From: Virgibacillus proomii
GTDB lineage: Bacteria; Bacillota; Bacilli; Bacillales; Amphibacillaceae
Direction: 5' to 3'
NCBI RefSeq assembly: GCF_900162615.1
Contig: NZ_FUFN01000010.1
Span: 1,308,149-1,372,148 of the forward strand
Length of the DNA stretch: 64,000 bases
In this document: piece after piece, positions 43,872-51,602 of the stretch
Layout of the letters: each line of letters opens with the position of its first letter
Numbering within the stretch: the stretch's first letter is position 1
Notes under the pieces: model-generated
Seen by the model: the letters and a program-made list of their open reading frames with translations, nothing else
The model's database searches: none
What the model was told of the DNA's origin: nothing
Translations under genes and position numbers: made by a program

Positions 43872-45005
43872 TTATGGCTTTAGAATTACTTTAATACAAT
43901 CATCCTTTCGTTTATTAAATAAATCATACCCTTTGGCAGCTGCTGCTAAAGGGAGGGAATGGGTAATGATAGATGTTGGATCAATTCGGTCTTGTACGAT
44001 TTGATCATATAGTTTTTTCATGTATGCTCTTGCTGGTGCTTGCCCCATTTTTAAGGTCACATTTCGAGCAAAAAATGCTCCAAGAGGAAACATATTGTAT
44101 AATCCGCCATACACTCCTGTAAGTTGAACGGTTCCTGCTTTTCGCACCGCTTTTGTAGCCATTTGGATGGCGCCAAGCGGTCCGCCTTGCAATTTCAGCT
44201 TTTGCCCGACATATTCTAAAGGCGATTTTTTACCATCCATTCCAACACAATCAATCACAACATCAGCTCCGCCCTTCGTAATTTCTTTTAATGTCTCTCC
44301 CATATCGCTATCTTTCGTAAAATTGTAGATTTCACTACCGGTTATTTTTTTGGCATGATTTAAACGATAATCCAGGTAGTCTACTGCAATTACTCGCTCA
44401 GCACCTTTATTCCATGCAAATTGTTGTACCATAATTCCTACTGGCCCACAGCCTAATACAATAACGGTATCTTTCGGTTTGACGTTAGCATGTTCTACAC
44501 TCCAGTAAGCGGTCGGTAACACGTCAGATAAAAATAATAGCTTTTCATCCTCTAGCTCACAGTCTTCCGGAATTAGAAATGGTGTATAGTTTCCAAAAGG
44601 AACTCTTAAATATTCAGCTTGGCCTCCTGGATAATTACCGAACTTTTCCGAGTAGCCGAATAGACCTCCTGCGTCGTAATGTGGGTTAGAATTATCACAT
44701 TGGCTTTCCAAATGCTGATTGCAATATTTACAGCTACCACAAGCGACGGTGAAGGGGATAACAACACGATCTCCTTTTTTAACCTTTGTGACTTCTTTAC
44801 CAACTTCTTCAACAATTCCCATCGGTTCATGACCAATAACATAACCATTTGGCAACGAGAAATGGCCTTGATATAAATGAAGATCGGAGCCGCATATTGC
44901 TGTAGAAGAGATTTTTACAATAATATCTTCACTATCTTGAAGCTTCGGGAATTCAATTGACTTAACAGCTATTTTTTGCTTTCCTTGGTACGTAACTGCT
45001 TTCAT
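43872..45005 (-). CDS. Zinc-dependent alcohol/formaldehyde dehydrogenase-like protein
   Basis: A medium-chain dehydrogenase of 377 residues. Catalytic zinc residues are in CGSDLHLY and GHEPMG; the structural zinc cysteines are in CGSCKYCNQHLESQC. The nucleotide-binding motif is LGCGPVG. It most resembles the glutathione-independent formaldehyde dehydrogenase group (B. subtilis AdhB). The substrate cannot be told from sequence. It stands alone, with its own terminator, just outside the island. Confidence 0.88.
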   Translation of the reverse strand: MKAVTYQGKQKIAVKSIEFPKLQDSEDIIVKISSTAICGSDLHLYQGHFSLPNGYVIGHEPMGIVEEVGKEVTKVKKGDRVVIPFTVACGSCKYCNQHLESQCDNSNPHYDAGGLFGYSEKFGNYPGGQAEYLRVPFGNYTPFLIPEDCELEDEKLLFLSDVLPTAYWSVEHANVKPKDTVIVLGCGPVGIMVQQFAWNKGAERVIAVDYLDYRLNHAKKITGSEIYNFTKDSDMGETLKEITKGGADVVIDCVGMDGKKSPLEYVGQKLKLQGGPLGAIQMATKAVRKAGTVQLTGVYGGLYNMFPLGAFFARNVTLKMGQAPARAYMKKLYDQIVQDRIDPTSIITHSLPLAAAAKGYDLFNKRKDDCIKVILKP

Positions 45006-45139
45006 TTTTACCCTCCATACTAACTATTCATCCTGTTTAGTATGGAACGTATAATTAAAAAAATGTAGCCTTTATTGATATTAGAAATCTCAGATGGAAT
45101 GAGGGCAGACTAATTCTCGGTAAAAACTGGAAGTGGTAC

Positions 45140-45186
45140 TAATCTTCCAAAAATAAGTACTTCCACGGGATGAAGTTTCACATTAG
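45140..45186 (+). repeat. Right end of element A
   Basis: GTACTTCCACGGGATGAAGTTTCAC resembles the right terminus of the tandem copies at 21830-21840 (CCACGGAATGAAGTTTCAC). No left end is present. Confidence 0.5.
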
Positions 45187-45230
45187 CTATTTTTTATATT
45201 GTTTTGGGTAACCTAATATGGGTGATAATT

Positions 45231-45470
45231 ATGAAAGCAACGGAGACAGAAAGTAAACAATTTGATAAAGCACTAGATACATTTATTGAACTATATAATA
45301 ATTTGGAAGCAGATGTACCGGTTATTCAATTCAGCAATGATGTTCTGCAGCAGATTGAGCAAGCCAAACAAGTCTATGGGAATGATGTCATCGATGAAAA
45401 AATTAACATCGTTATCAGAGAATTATTGTCTTGGTTAGATCTAACTCATCAAAAAGATCAAAAACCTTAA
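45231..45470 (+). CDS. Mistic (MstX)-like protein
   Basis: A 79-residue acidic helical protein. FDKALDTFIELYNNLEADVP, IEQAKQVYGNDVIDEK and the following INIVIRELL align by eye with B. subtilis Mistic, in which the same order (GLDAFIQLYN..., KQARDMYGQ..., EKLNTIIKQIL) occurs. Mistic inserts into membranes without the usual hydrophobic helices and in B. subtilis precedes the potassium channel gene yugO, linked to biofilm signalling. Here there is no channel gene nearby. ATG 45231 has GGGTGAT upstream. It lacks the longer Mistic N-terminus, like the short natural homologues. Confidence 0.75.
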   Translation: MKATETESKQFDKALDTFIELYNNLEADVPVIQFSNDVLQQIEQAKQVYGNDVIDEKINIVIRELLSWLDLTHQKDQKP

Positions 45471-45724
45471 AGAAAACTGATGATAAACTTTAGCGCAGTC
45501 GACTACCTGGCTATACTTATACTTTTGATATAAAGATTTTCGCTACGTCGTGATGACTTCTGCGCAAAAATTTTATGTTTTTCTTATGTAAATGGATAGT
45601 AATAAGCTTATGTTTCAAGTGACTTTTGATTTTTTCGTGCTAAAACTATTAATTGTATAAGAATAAGTGGAAATATGCAAAAATTTCCAGTAAAAAAACG
45701 CACCTATGTTCGTGTTTTTTGTGG
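45471..45724 (+). other. Gene-free spacer
   Basis: Possibly traces of family B around 45490-45570 (CGCTACGTCGTGATG). Nothing else I can support. Confidence 0.3.
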
Positions 45725-45745
45725 TATAATGAGAACAAACGTTCC
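45725..45745 (+). promoter_or_regulatory. -10 box and LexA operator of the WYL/yolD pair
   Basis: TATAAT (45725-45730) is followed at once by AGAACAAACGTTCC (45732-45745), which fits the Bacillus SOS box at 13 of 14 positions. Confidence 0.85.
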
Positions 45746-45762
45746 TGAAGGAGGCTATATTC

Positions 45763-45978
45763 ATGAGAGGGATTCTTCAGTGGTCGATGGTAAGTAAGCA
45801 AAAACTTGTACTATTTTATATGGATAATAATGGTCAAGTTACACAACGGCTAATACGAGTGATTGATATAGGTGAAAAATCAATATTAGCGTATTGTTTC
45901 TATCGAAAACAAGTTCGACGATTTAATTATAGCAATATTCTCTCCTGTGGACGAGTTAAGAGAAAGGAAAGTGCGTAA
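45763..45978 (+). CDS. Small WYL-like protein
   Basis: 71 residues, a single beta-rich domain of the WYL type (LVLFYMDNNGQVTQRLIRV...ILAYCFYRKQVRRFNYSNIL). Such small proteins often accompany yolD and uvrX in Bacillus. GAAGGAGG precedes the ATG. WYL domains bind nucleic acids or nucleotides, and the LexA box suggests a DNA-damage role. Confidence 0.65.
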   Translation: MRGILQWSMVSKQKLVLFYMDNNGQVTQRLIRVIDIGEKSILAYCFYRKQVRRFNYSNILSCGRVKRKESA

Positions 45979-46294
45979 AGTGCGAGTAAATGATCGTGGC
46001 TCTATCAAGTGGACAGCGATGATGCTTCCAGAGCATGCAGAGCTATTAACGAAAATGTGGGAAAAATTAGAGCAAAAAAATATGCCTTTGCTGGATGAAC
46101 AAAAGTTGGTAGAGATGGATGCTCAACTACAATTAGCTATTTGCAATAATCTTACCGTTGAAGTTAAACATTATAATGGACGTGACTATTTAACAAGTAA
46201 AGGAAAACTGAAATATATTACGAAAGACATGCTATATTTGGATACAGATATTAAAATTAAACGCCAGCATGTTTTAGATGTATGGATCGATTAA
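45971..46294 (+). CDS. YolD-like protein
   Basis: The core VNDRGSIKWTAMMLPEHAELL is the mark of the YolD-like family, which is commonly encoded beside SOS Y-family polymerases (UvrX/YqjW). I use GTG 45971 (AGAAAGGA upstream, 107 residues); GTG 45947 and 45980 are alternatives. It overlaps the WYL gene by eight bases and shares its LexA-controlled promoter. No polymerase gene is nearby. Function unknown. Confidence 0.8.
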   Translation: MRKVRVNDRGSIKWTAMMLPEHAELLTKMWEKLEQKNMPLLDEQKLVEMDAQLQLAICNNLTVEVKHYNGRDYLTSKGKLKYITKDMLYLDTDIKIKRQHVLDVWID

Positions 46295-46380
46295 AATGGG
46301 TTGTAAAACAGTTTAAGCGTACATTCTTATAGCGAACTGCTGGATACTTAAATGTTATGTAACATCCAGATCGGATGATT

Positions 46381-46620
46381 TTACCAGCGATCTTGATGAA
46401 ACCTATGCGCATAGTTTAGGTTTGGTGTTTTTTCATTTTCTCCGGCATACAAAGGCGGCTTAACTTTTTGAAATTGCTTCATTGTATCTATGTTCAGATG
46501 TTGATTTAGCCTGGGCATGGTAGGTTGGGAGGCAAGCTCATCCTTATTCAAAATAGTTGTTAGAGCTGGATTATGTTTTAAGTTGTCCGCATAATCATCA
46601 GCGTGATAGCCAGCCGCCTC
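46381..46620 (-). pseudogene. IS1380-type transposase, N-terminal fragment
   Basis: On the minus strand AGYHADDYADNLKHNPAL and LASQPTMPRLNQHL read in one frame; the LASQPT(M)SR pattern is characteristic of IS1380-family transposases. Only about 75 codons remain, both ends are missing and no terminal inverted repeats are seen. Confidence 0.65.
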
Positions 46621-46630
46621 CTAATAAAGA

Positions 46631-46677
46631 AAAATAGTGGGTAAAAATCATCCTTCGATGGCTGCACCCACTATTTT
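46631..46677 (-). terminator. Terminator of the phospholipase-like gene
   Basis: AAAATAGTGGGT and ACCCACTATTTT pair with an inner CATCC/GATGG stem; Ts follow on the minus strand. Confidence 0.88.
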
Positions 46678-46684
46678 AGTATAT

Positions 46685-47413
46685 TTACTTCGTCTTACAT
46701 TTGGAAGCGTTGTAAACGAAAGGCGCTTGAACCAATCTTTTTGCGATTGGTGACCCCTTAGCAGTTTCTGCGCAAACTACTAGTCTTAAATCACAGCAAG
46801 CATCCCAACTGCCGAAAGATTTCCAACATCTGTCGTGAGCTCTGCAACACTTATCAAGCTGATTTTTCGGTGTTCCACCGCCATATTTCAATCCATCTCC
46901 ACAACCAGGCCCACAATGTTTATATCCACCAGGTACACAAAAATTAACTTGGGGACTTATCGTAGAAAACGGTTTGAAGTTAGGATTGTCAATTTCATTT
47001 GTATAATCATTTTCTTCAAGAACCTGCTTCCCAGTTGTTTTAGTTACTAAATGACGTAAACCATCATTAGCATAGAAATAACTTGCTTCTTCTCCGTTAT
47101 TATTTACCCTTATAAAAAATTCATCGTATACTTTTTCTTTACCCTTGGTTTCGGCAAAGACATTTACAATTTCTAATTTGTTATCAACTCGGAGTGTGGT
47201 CGTTTTTCCTGATAAAAGTTGTGTTGCGTTGTCTTTCGGAATATCGTGTGCGACAAATTCGTAAATTGATTCAACCATTAATTGGTTGGGTTTAAAAGTC
47301 ATTAAATTTTGAAGTTTCTCAACTAACGCATTAAATTGTTTTTGGTTTAGTAAATAAGTAAATACCTTCGTAATGACATCTTTTTCTTTAATAAATGACC
47401 CATTGATAATCAT
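46685..47413 (-). CDS. Phospholipase A2-like protein
   Basis: A 242-residue protein in two parts. The first 150 residues form an unrecognised domain. The second is a Cys-rich phospholipase A2 fold: a calcium-loop-like CGPGCGDGLKYGGG and the catalytic CCRAHDRC (His193-Asp194 by my count), followed by ACCDLR. It is closest in pattern to the parvovirus VP1-type and bacterial PLA2 families. There is no signal peptide. The start overlaps the stop of a small Cys-rich frame (ATGA), so the two form a unit. GAAAGGAGA lies upstream. A membrane-attacking toxin or bacteriocin-like effector is possible. Confidence 0.75.
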   Translation of the reverse strand: MIINGSFIKEKDVITKVFTYLLNQKQFNALVEKLQNLMTFKPNQLMVESIYEFVAHDIPKDNATQLLSGKTTTLRVDNKLEIVNVFAETKGKEKVYDEFFIRVNNNGEEASYFYANDGLRHLVTKTTGKQVLEENDYTNEIDNPNFKPFSTISPQVNFCVPGGYKHCGPGCGDGLKYGGGTPKNQLDKCCRAHDRCWKSFGSWDACCDLRLVVCAETAKGSPIAKRLVQAPFVYNASKCKTK

Positions 47414-47595
47414 ATGATTTTCTCCTTTCGATTATGGAAAGTAGGGGATTTACAGCCACACTTAGTCGTTGGCTGTCCGTTTTCAAGATAAAGCAACATC
47501 ATGCACCCGGCATCATATCCGCAACATGAACAATTTACCCACCCCAAAACTCAGGGATCGCTTAGTGTTCTCATTTGCTGTTGTCTTCTCCTCAT
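47410..47595 (-). pseudogene. Small Cys-rich protein with an in-frame stop
   Basis: AAAGGAGG is followed ten bases later by ATG (47595). MRRRQQQMRTLSDP ends at a TGA, but the same frame continues VLGWVNCSCCGYDAGCMMLLY and CGCKSPTFHNRKEK to 47410. The Cys pairs suggest a metal-binding or disulphide-rich peptide. It is coupled to the phospholipase-like gene. Lost by one TGA unless it is read through. Confidence 0.55.
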
Positions 47596-47603
47596 CTATA
47601 AAT

Positions 47604-47639
47604 AACCTCCTTTCAAGGTTGTTACTTATAAAGGAGGTT
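47604..47639. repeat. Inverted repeat of two ribosome sites
   Basis: AACCTCCTTT and AAAGGAGGTT are perfect inverted copies 16 bases apart, one serving the minus-strand Cys-rich frame. The plus-strand copy has no usable gene after it. Confidence 0.5.
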
Positions 47640-48304
47640 TGATTAAGAAAAAAATCAACGTTTGAATTGAAATTTAAAAAATAGGACCTCCTTATACTAG
47701 AAGAATTAGGTTACAGCTCATTTGAAAAAGAAGACGTTGAAATACTCTCCCCCCATCTATCCTTGGGGTTAACTCGTAAGGTTAAATCATAACTAGCAAT
47801 TTGTCATTATAAACCGGAAGAAGATATTTTTTATGGTCCTGTGCTAACTGCAGCATTAGCAGATTGTTTAGCTCATAAATCACACTTTCTAATAGGAACG
47901 GTGCTTTTTATCAAATATAGGAAACAGAAGATTAGATTAAAAATAATTTATCTGCAATTGGTGCAAATTTTAATTGTGAAATACATACAAAGGATGATTA
48001 TATAAGTAACTAATTAACATTACTTGATCCATATGCAAGACAAAAAAATAAGAGATTTTTTAAATTAGTGAGTAAATGTGATGCGAGGGGTTGCACGTTG
48101 GACTCTTAAGGCTGAGGTCGGTAATAAAGGCTTCTAGTTACAGAGCAAAACACCCGTTTACACTGGCGGTTTTGATTCAATTAGTTTCCACTCATTCACA
48201 TTTGCATTGAAAATTTCTATGTTTTTGCTATTCCCATTTTCAGTTTGGTTCTAATAACAGAAAACTATATAATGAAAGATATAAATTTAGCAAGGAGGTT
48301 TTTC
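47640..48304 (+). other. Decayed stretch, no intact gene
   Basis: Two coding-looking segments lack starts: LEELGYSSFEKEDVEIL near 47700 and HYKPEEDIFYGPVLTAALAD near 47815. I recognise neither. A hairpin (AAAACACCC/GGCGGTTTTG) lies near 48150. Confidence 0.4.
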
Positions 48305-48582
48305 ATGAACGGCTTAGAAATTTTCTTAATTGTAGGCATATTATCCATTATTACCTTTTATTTCATTTCTCGGACTTTACTAAACAAAAAATATAAAAAA
48401 TCACATACCTGACTCCGGCAATAGCTGTAACTGTGGCTTCTCTTAGTTTCTTGGTTTTAACTTTTATTTTAAATAAAGATGGCTGGGTAATTATGGGGAA
48501 TTATTTCTTTGTTATCGTTATTGTATCAGGTGCTTTAATAGGGACATTCCTTCCATTTATCCATTCAAAATATAGACAGTGA
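48305..48582 (+). pseudogene. Small membrane protein (YesK-like?), frameshifted
   Basis: CAAGGAGG precedes ATG 48305. MNGLEIFLIVGILSIITFYF is a membrane helix; the frame stops at 48412, but a shift gives PAIAVTVASLSFLVLTFIL and a third helix up to 48582. Three helices in about 90 residues recall YesK-like proteins, a weak resemblance only. Confidence 0.5.
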
Positions 48583-48990
48583 AAAGAAATAAAAATCAAA
48601 TTCAAGAATATATCAGGAATCATAAGGAAGGTTATATGAGTGATCAATAAATATTAACGCCAGTAATCGGAAATAGAAGGCTTCGGATGAAATTGTAATT
48701 GTGAACGCTTCCTTAGGCGTTACACTAAATCCTCATGACCAAAAATATTCTAGGAAGTACCCCTTAATTCTTCTTTTGGGTCGTTTTTGTCGACTGCCAT
48801 TATACAAGATTTAAGGAGGTGCTTTCTTTTTTATGTCTGAGTGATATTGCTCTGAAAGTGACCAGAAGTAAAGAATTCAATTAGTTATGTAAAAAATTCA
48901 ATAAATAATACACTTCTCAAAAGTACAATATATGGCTATGTTGCTTTTTCACTATCCCCCTTCACTTTATAAATAAAAAGGAGGGATAGA
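48583..48990 (+). other. Gene-free stretch
   Basis: AAGGAGGTG at 48813-48821 precedes a five-codon frame only. No gene or repeat supported. Confidence 0.4.
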
Positions 48991-49286
48991 ATGAATGAAA
49001 AACTAATTATTAAACCGACTGAAATTGGATCTGTTTTTAAAACACTATCCACGTTTCCTGAAAATCTCAATGTCATTAATGCAAAAGAGATATGGGAACA
49101 ATCAAAACAAGGACAGGGGACTACAGTGGCAATGATAGATACAGGTGTTGAGAAAGGCATCCGGGCATAGTAAATAACATCATAGGTGGGTATAATTTTA
49201 CAAAAGATGATAACGCTGATCCATTAGTATTTAAAGATAGAGGAATGGTAAAAATAAAAGTAACATTGTTGCTTATAATAAATTAA
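48991..49286 (+). pseudogene. Subtilisin-like (S8) protease, decayed
   Basis: AGGAGGGAT precedes ATG 48991. The frame reaches the catalytic-Asp motif (TTVAMIDTGVE) and stops at 49170; one base away HPGIVNNIIGGYNFTKDDNAD continues. The His and Ser parts of the triad are absent: after KDRG the sequence jumps to an unrelated end, so an internal deletion of most of the gene is likely. Confidence 0.7.
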
Positions 49287-49339
49287 ATAGATTGGTTATT
49301 TTTATTTTTTGAATTTACAGGATTATATGGTTGAATTTT

Positions 49340-49378
49340 CTTATATTAAATCCTCTTTATTAGAAAAAGGGAGGGTTT
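49340..49378 (+). promoter_or_regulatory. Leader shared with the Cys-rich peptide relic
   Basis: CTCTTTATTAGAAAAAGGGAGG lies before the sigma gene; CTCTTTATTTATTAGAAAAA plus AAGGAGG lies before 50367. Both also have a TTTCTT about 20 bases further up. Confidence 0.4.
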
Positions 49379-49381
49379 AAT

Positions 49382-49936
49382 ATGAATGTTAATAAAAATA
49401 GATATCCAGAAGTCAAAAGTTTTATTGAGCGTAATGCATGCATAAAAAACAACAAGATTGTAACTTCCTTTTTTCAAGAAGCAGAAAATCAAGAAATATT
49501 AAATAATTACTTGAAATATCCTACAGCCTATAATAAAAATTTGGTGGATAGGGCATACAGGCTTCATCATGCGAAGATTAGAATAATAGCTTACCTTTCA
49601 TCCCTCATTCGTTTTTCAACCATTGATCTTATGAGGCGTTATAGAAAGCATAAGCAACGATTTATTCTTTCGCAACCTATAGAGAATGTACACCATTCAT
49701 ATTTATTAAATGTTGAGGAAAATTTAAATTTAAGCCAAAGCATTAGCAATTATGCCGTGTATAAAAAATATAAAACTTTGACTGTAAAGCAAAAAAAGGT
49801 GCTAAATTTAAAATACTGTAAGAATATGAATATTACAGAAATTGCTGAATTATTCAATGAATCTAGTCAAAACATTTCCAAGATTCATAAAACAGGTATT
49901 AAAAAACTTCAAAAGGCATTAAGGGATAATTCATGA
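49382..49936 (+). CDS. Sigma-70-like protein (SigO/YvrI type)
   Basis: 184 residues. The C-terminal region 4 is clear (LTVKQKKVLNLKYCKNMNIT, then EIAELFNESSQNISKIH as the helix-turn-helix). The middle (IRIIAYLSSLIRFSTIDLMR) looks like the later part of region 2. Region 2's beginning is missing and is supplied by the next gene. B. subtilis SigO and RsoA form such a split sigma. GGGAGGG lies upstream. The next start overlaps this stop (ATGA). The target promoters are unknown. Confidence 0.75.
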   Translation: MNVNKNRYPEVKSFIERNACIKNNKIVTSFFQEAENQEILNNYLKYPTAYNKNLVDRAYRLHHAKIRIIAYLSSLIRFSTIDLMRRYRKHKQRFILSQPIENVHHSYLLNVEENLNLSQSISNYAVYKKYKTLTVKQKKVLNLKYCKNMNITEIAELFNESSQNISKIHKTGIKKLQKALRDNS

Positions 49937-50130
49937 AAGTTACTGATATATTTACTATTGAAGAACTGTTAGAAAAAATGAATCCTAAAATTCAAAAACA
50001 CTTAAAAACTGTACCGAACGAAATACGTGATGATGTAGAACAAGAATTAAAAATAAAAATAATAAATTCTTTAGATAACATAAATATTTCAAACATCCCA
50101 GGGTTCTTTGATTTAATAGGAGGAGATTAA
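49933..50130 (+). CDS. RsoA-like sigma co-factor
   Basis: 65 residues. MNPKIQKHLKTVPNEIRDDV followed by EQELKIKIINSL matches the pattern of the first helices of sigma region 2. Overlapping the sigma-like gene, it is a good candidate for the missing half, as RsoA is to SigO. Confidence 0.6.
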   Translation: MKVTDIFTIEELLEKMNPKIQKHLKTVPNEIRDDVEQELKIKIINSLDNINISNIPGFFDLIGGD

Positions 50131-50131
50131 A

Positions 50132-50308
50132 ATGAAAGATAATCAAGTAACGGACATACTAAATTTTTTAACATTAATTCGCTCTACAATGTCGATGTGT
50201 TCAAATTCTTTAGACTGTTGTAGTAATGAAGAAAAGGATTTTTTTAACACTTTACTAATAGATTTAGCAAATATAAATAAAAAAATCGAAGAGTATTTTA
50301 ATAAATAG
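50132..50308 (+). CDS. Small helical protein of unknown function
   Basis: 58 residues starting one base after the RsoA-like stop; AGGAGATTAA lies upstream within it. MKDNQVTDILNFLTLIRSTM is amphipathic, followed by three Cys (MCSNSLDCC). Its coupling to a sigma/co-sigma pair suggests a regulator such as an anti-sigma factor, but nothing in the sequence proves it. Confidence 0.55.
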   Translation: MKDNQVTDILNFLTLIRSTMSMCSNSLDCCSNEEKDFFNTLLIDLANINKKIEEYFNK

Positions 50309-50366
50309 TTTACTTTCTTCTATAGACAAATCTCTTTATTTATTAGAAAAAAAGGAGGTGAGAGAA

Positions 50367-50501
50367 ATGGCAGAAAAACCTAAAAAGTAACGCCTGAGTA
50401 TCATGGTGGGAACGGATAGACGTTGTTGTTCTCATAATCTTTTTTGTCCAATAATTTATTATCCTGGCCAATCTGGGAAAGGTACTTGTAGCGTTTGTTA
50501 A
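50367..50501 (+). pseudogene. Cys-rich peptide relic
   Basis: AAAGGAGGTG precedes ATG 50367. MAEKPKK stops at once, but after one base (a short A-run) VTPEYHGGNG follows, and after another shift RRCCSHNLFCPIIYY and GKGTCSVC to 50501. Rejoined, this is a peptide of about 44 residues with five Cys, like a small secreted or antimicrobial peptide. Two indels make it a relic, unless a variant frame is used. Confidence 0.5.
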
Positions 50502-50597
50502 TTTATAAGTTAAAAGAGCAAAAAATAACCTTCATGATCGATGAGGTAGGAGCTAGATTAGATAACACCAACTCCATCATAAGGATGGGTATCTATC

Positions 50598-50626
50598 GAC
50601 CACCGTGTAAACTGTGGTCATTTTTT
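50598..50626 (+). terminator. Terminator
   Basis: GACCAC and GTGGTC pair with an inner extension, followed by six Ts. It would end the sigma-factor transcript. Confidence 0.7.
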
Positions 50627-50639
50627 ATTTGCTACTTGT

Positions 50640-50790
50640 AGCACTCCATACAGGACGAACGTGTATGAAACAACTCGTCCATTTTATTGATGGTTCGCAC
50701 GTACCTTTTAGCCTTTGTTCCACTGCTTAACTGTCAGAAGCGAAAAGTCCTGCTGAATAAGAAGTTTCACCTTATTTAATTGTGGCTATT
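50640..50790 (+). repeat. Diverged element A
   Basis: GGACGAACGTG..., the GTTCGCACGTACC block and a right end AATAAGAAGTTTCACCTTATTT recall element A but with many changes. Confidence 0.4.
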
Positions 50791-50818
50791 TATCGAAGGG
50801 AAGATAGCGCTTTAATTG

Positions 50819-50848
50819 ATCGTCCGAGAAGGCACAACCTCGGACGAT
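50819..50848. terminator. Hairpin, possible terminator
   Basis: ATCGTCCGAG and CTCGGACGAT form a 10-bp perfect stem; tracts on either side are only moderately T/A-rich. Confidence 0.5.
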
Positions 50849-50868
50849 GATCTATTATTACATTAAAA

Positions 50869-50894
50869 CAACCATGAAAGCTGTTATGGTTTTG
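50869..50894 (-). terminator. Terminator of aroK
   Basis: ACAACCAT and ATGGTT pair across the aroK stop; on the minus strand TTTT follows. Confidence 0.6.
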
Positions 50895-51447
50895 CTTGGG
50901 GTTCGTAAATATCCCATGCTGTTTTCAGTGCATTAACAATGTATTCTGCGGCGTCTTCTACCATAAACGCATCTGTTTTTACAGTGGAATGATGTTCTTG
51001 ATAGATAGCTTTTCTTTCATTAAACAGCTGTTTTATCTCTTCTAAGCTTTTCCCTTGTAGAATCGGTCTGCTATCAATTAATAAGCTAATTCGATCTTTC
51101 CACGACTCCCATGATAAATCTAAATAAAAAACGATACATTCCTTCAAGCAAATGTCTCTTATTTCTTTTTGTAGAAAAGCACCGCCACCTAAGGAAATAA
51201 TTTTAAGTTTTTGCTTGCATAAGTCATATATAATTTCTTTTTCCTTTTTTCTGAAATTATCTTCTCCATAGGTTGCAAAAATATCTACGGTGGACATGCC
51301 GAAAGCTTCTTCAATGACTTGATCTACATCTATAAAATCACGATATAACTTAGCAGCTACTGCTTTTCCAATAGAAGTCTTACCGACTCCCATAAAACCT
51401 ATTAATACAATACTTTTTTGTCTTAAGGGTGTTTCTTTCGTGCACAT
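50884..51447 (-). CDS. aroK: Shikimate kinase
   Basis: Phosphorylates shikimate with ATP in the aromatic pathway. Walker A is GFMGVGKTS; the shikimate-binding Asp lies in FIDVDQ and the GGG of SLGGGA follows. 187 residues from ATG 51447 (AAAGAGG upstream). A further upstream ATG (51474) has no ribosome site. Divergent from aroD, 155 bases apart. Confidence 0.93.
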   Translation of the reverse strand: MCTKETPLRQKSIVLIGFMGVGKTSIGKAVAAKLYRDFIDVDQVIEEAFGMSTVDIFATYGEDNFRKKEKEIIYDLCKQKLKIISLGGGAFLQKEIRDICLKECIVFYLDLSWESWKDRISLLIDSRPILQGKSLEEIKQLFNERKAIYQEHHSTVKTDAFMVEDAAEYIVNALKTAWDIYEPQAKP

Positions 51448-51602
51448 AGGTAACCTCTTTCTATTTAACTGCATTTTTTACTCATTATAAGTGATATTCT
51501 TACTACTTGCACGTCAAATATTAAGTTTCTTCCAATTCTATGTTGGCAACATTTCTTATAACATTTATAATAAGTAGTTAATATGAAAAGGTGGAGATAA
51601 AT

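Noticed and set aside
50530..50590. Coding-looking stretch (ITFMIDEVGARLDNTNS)
   Set aside because: Too short, no start, and no family recognised.
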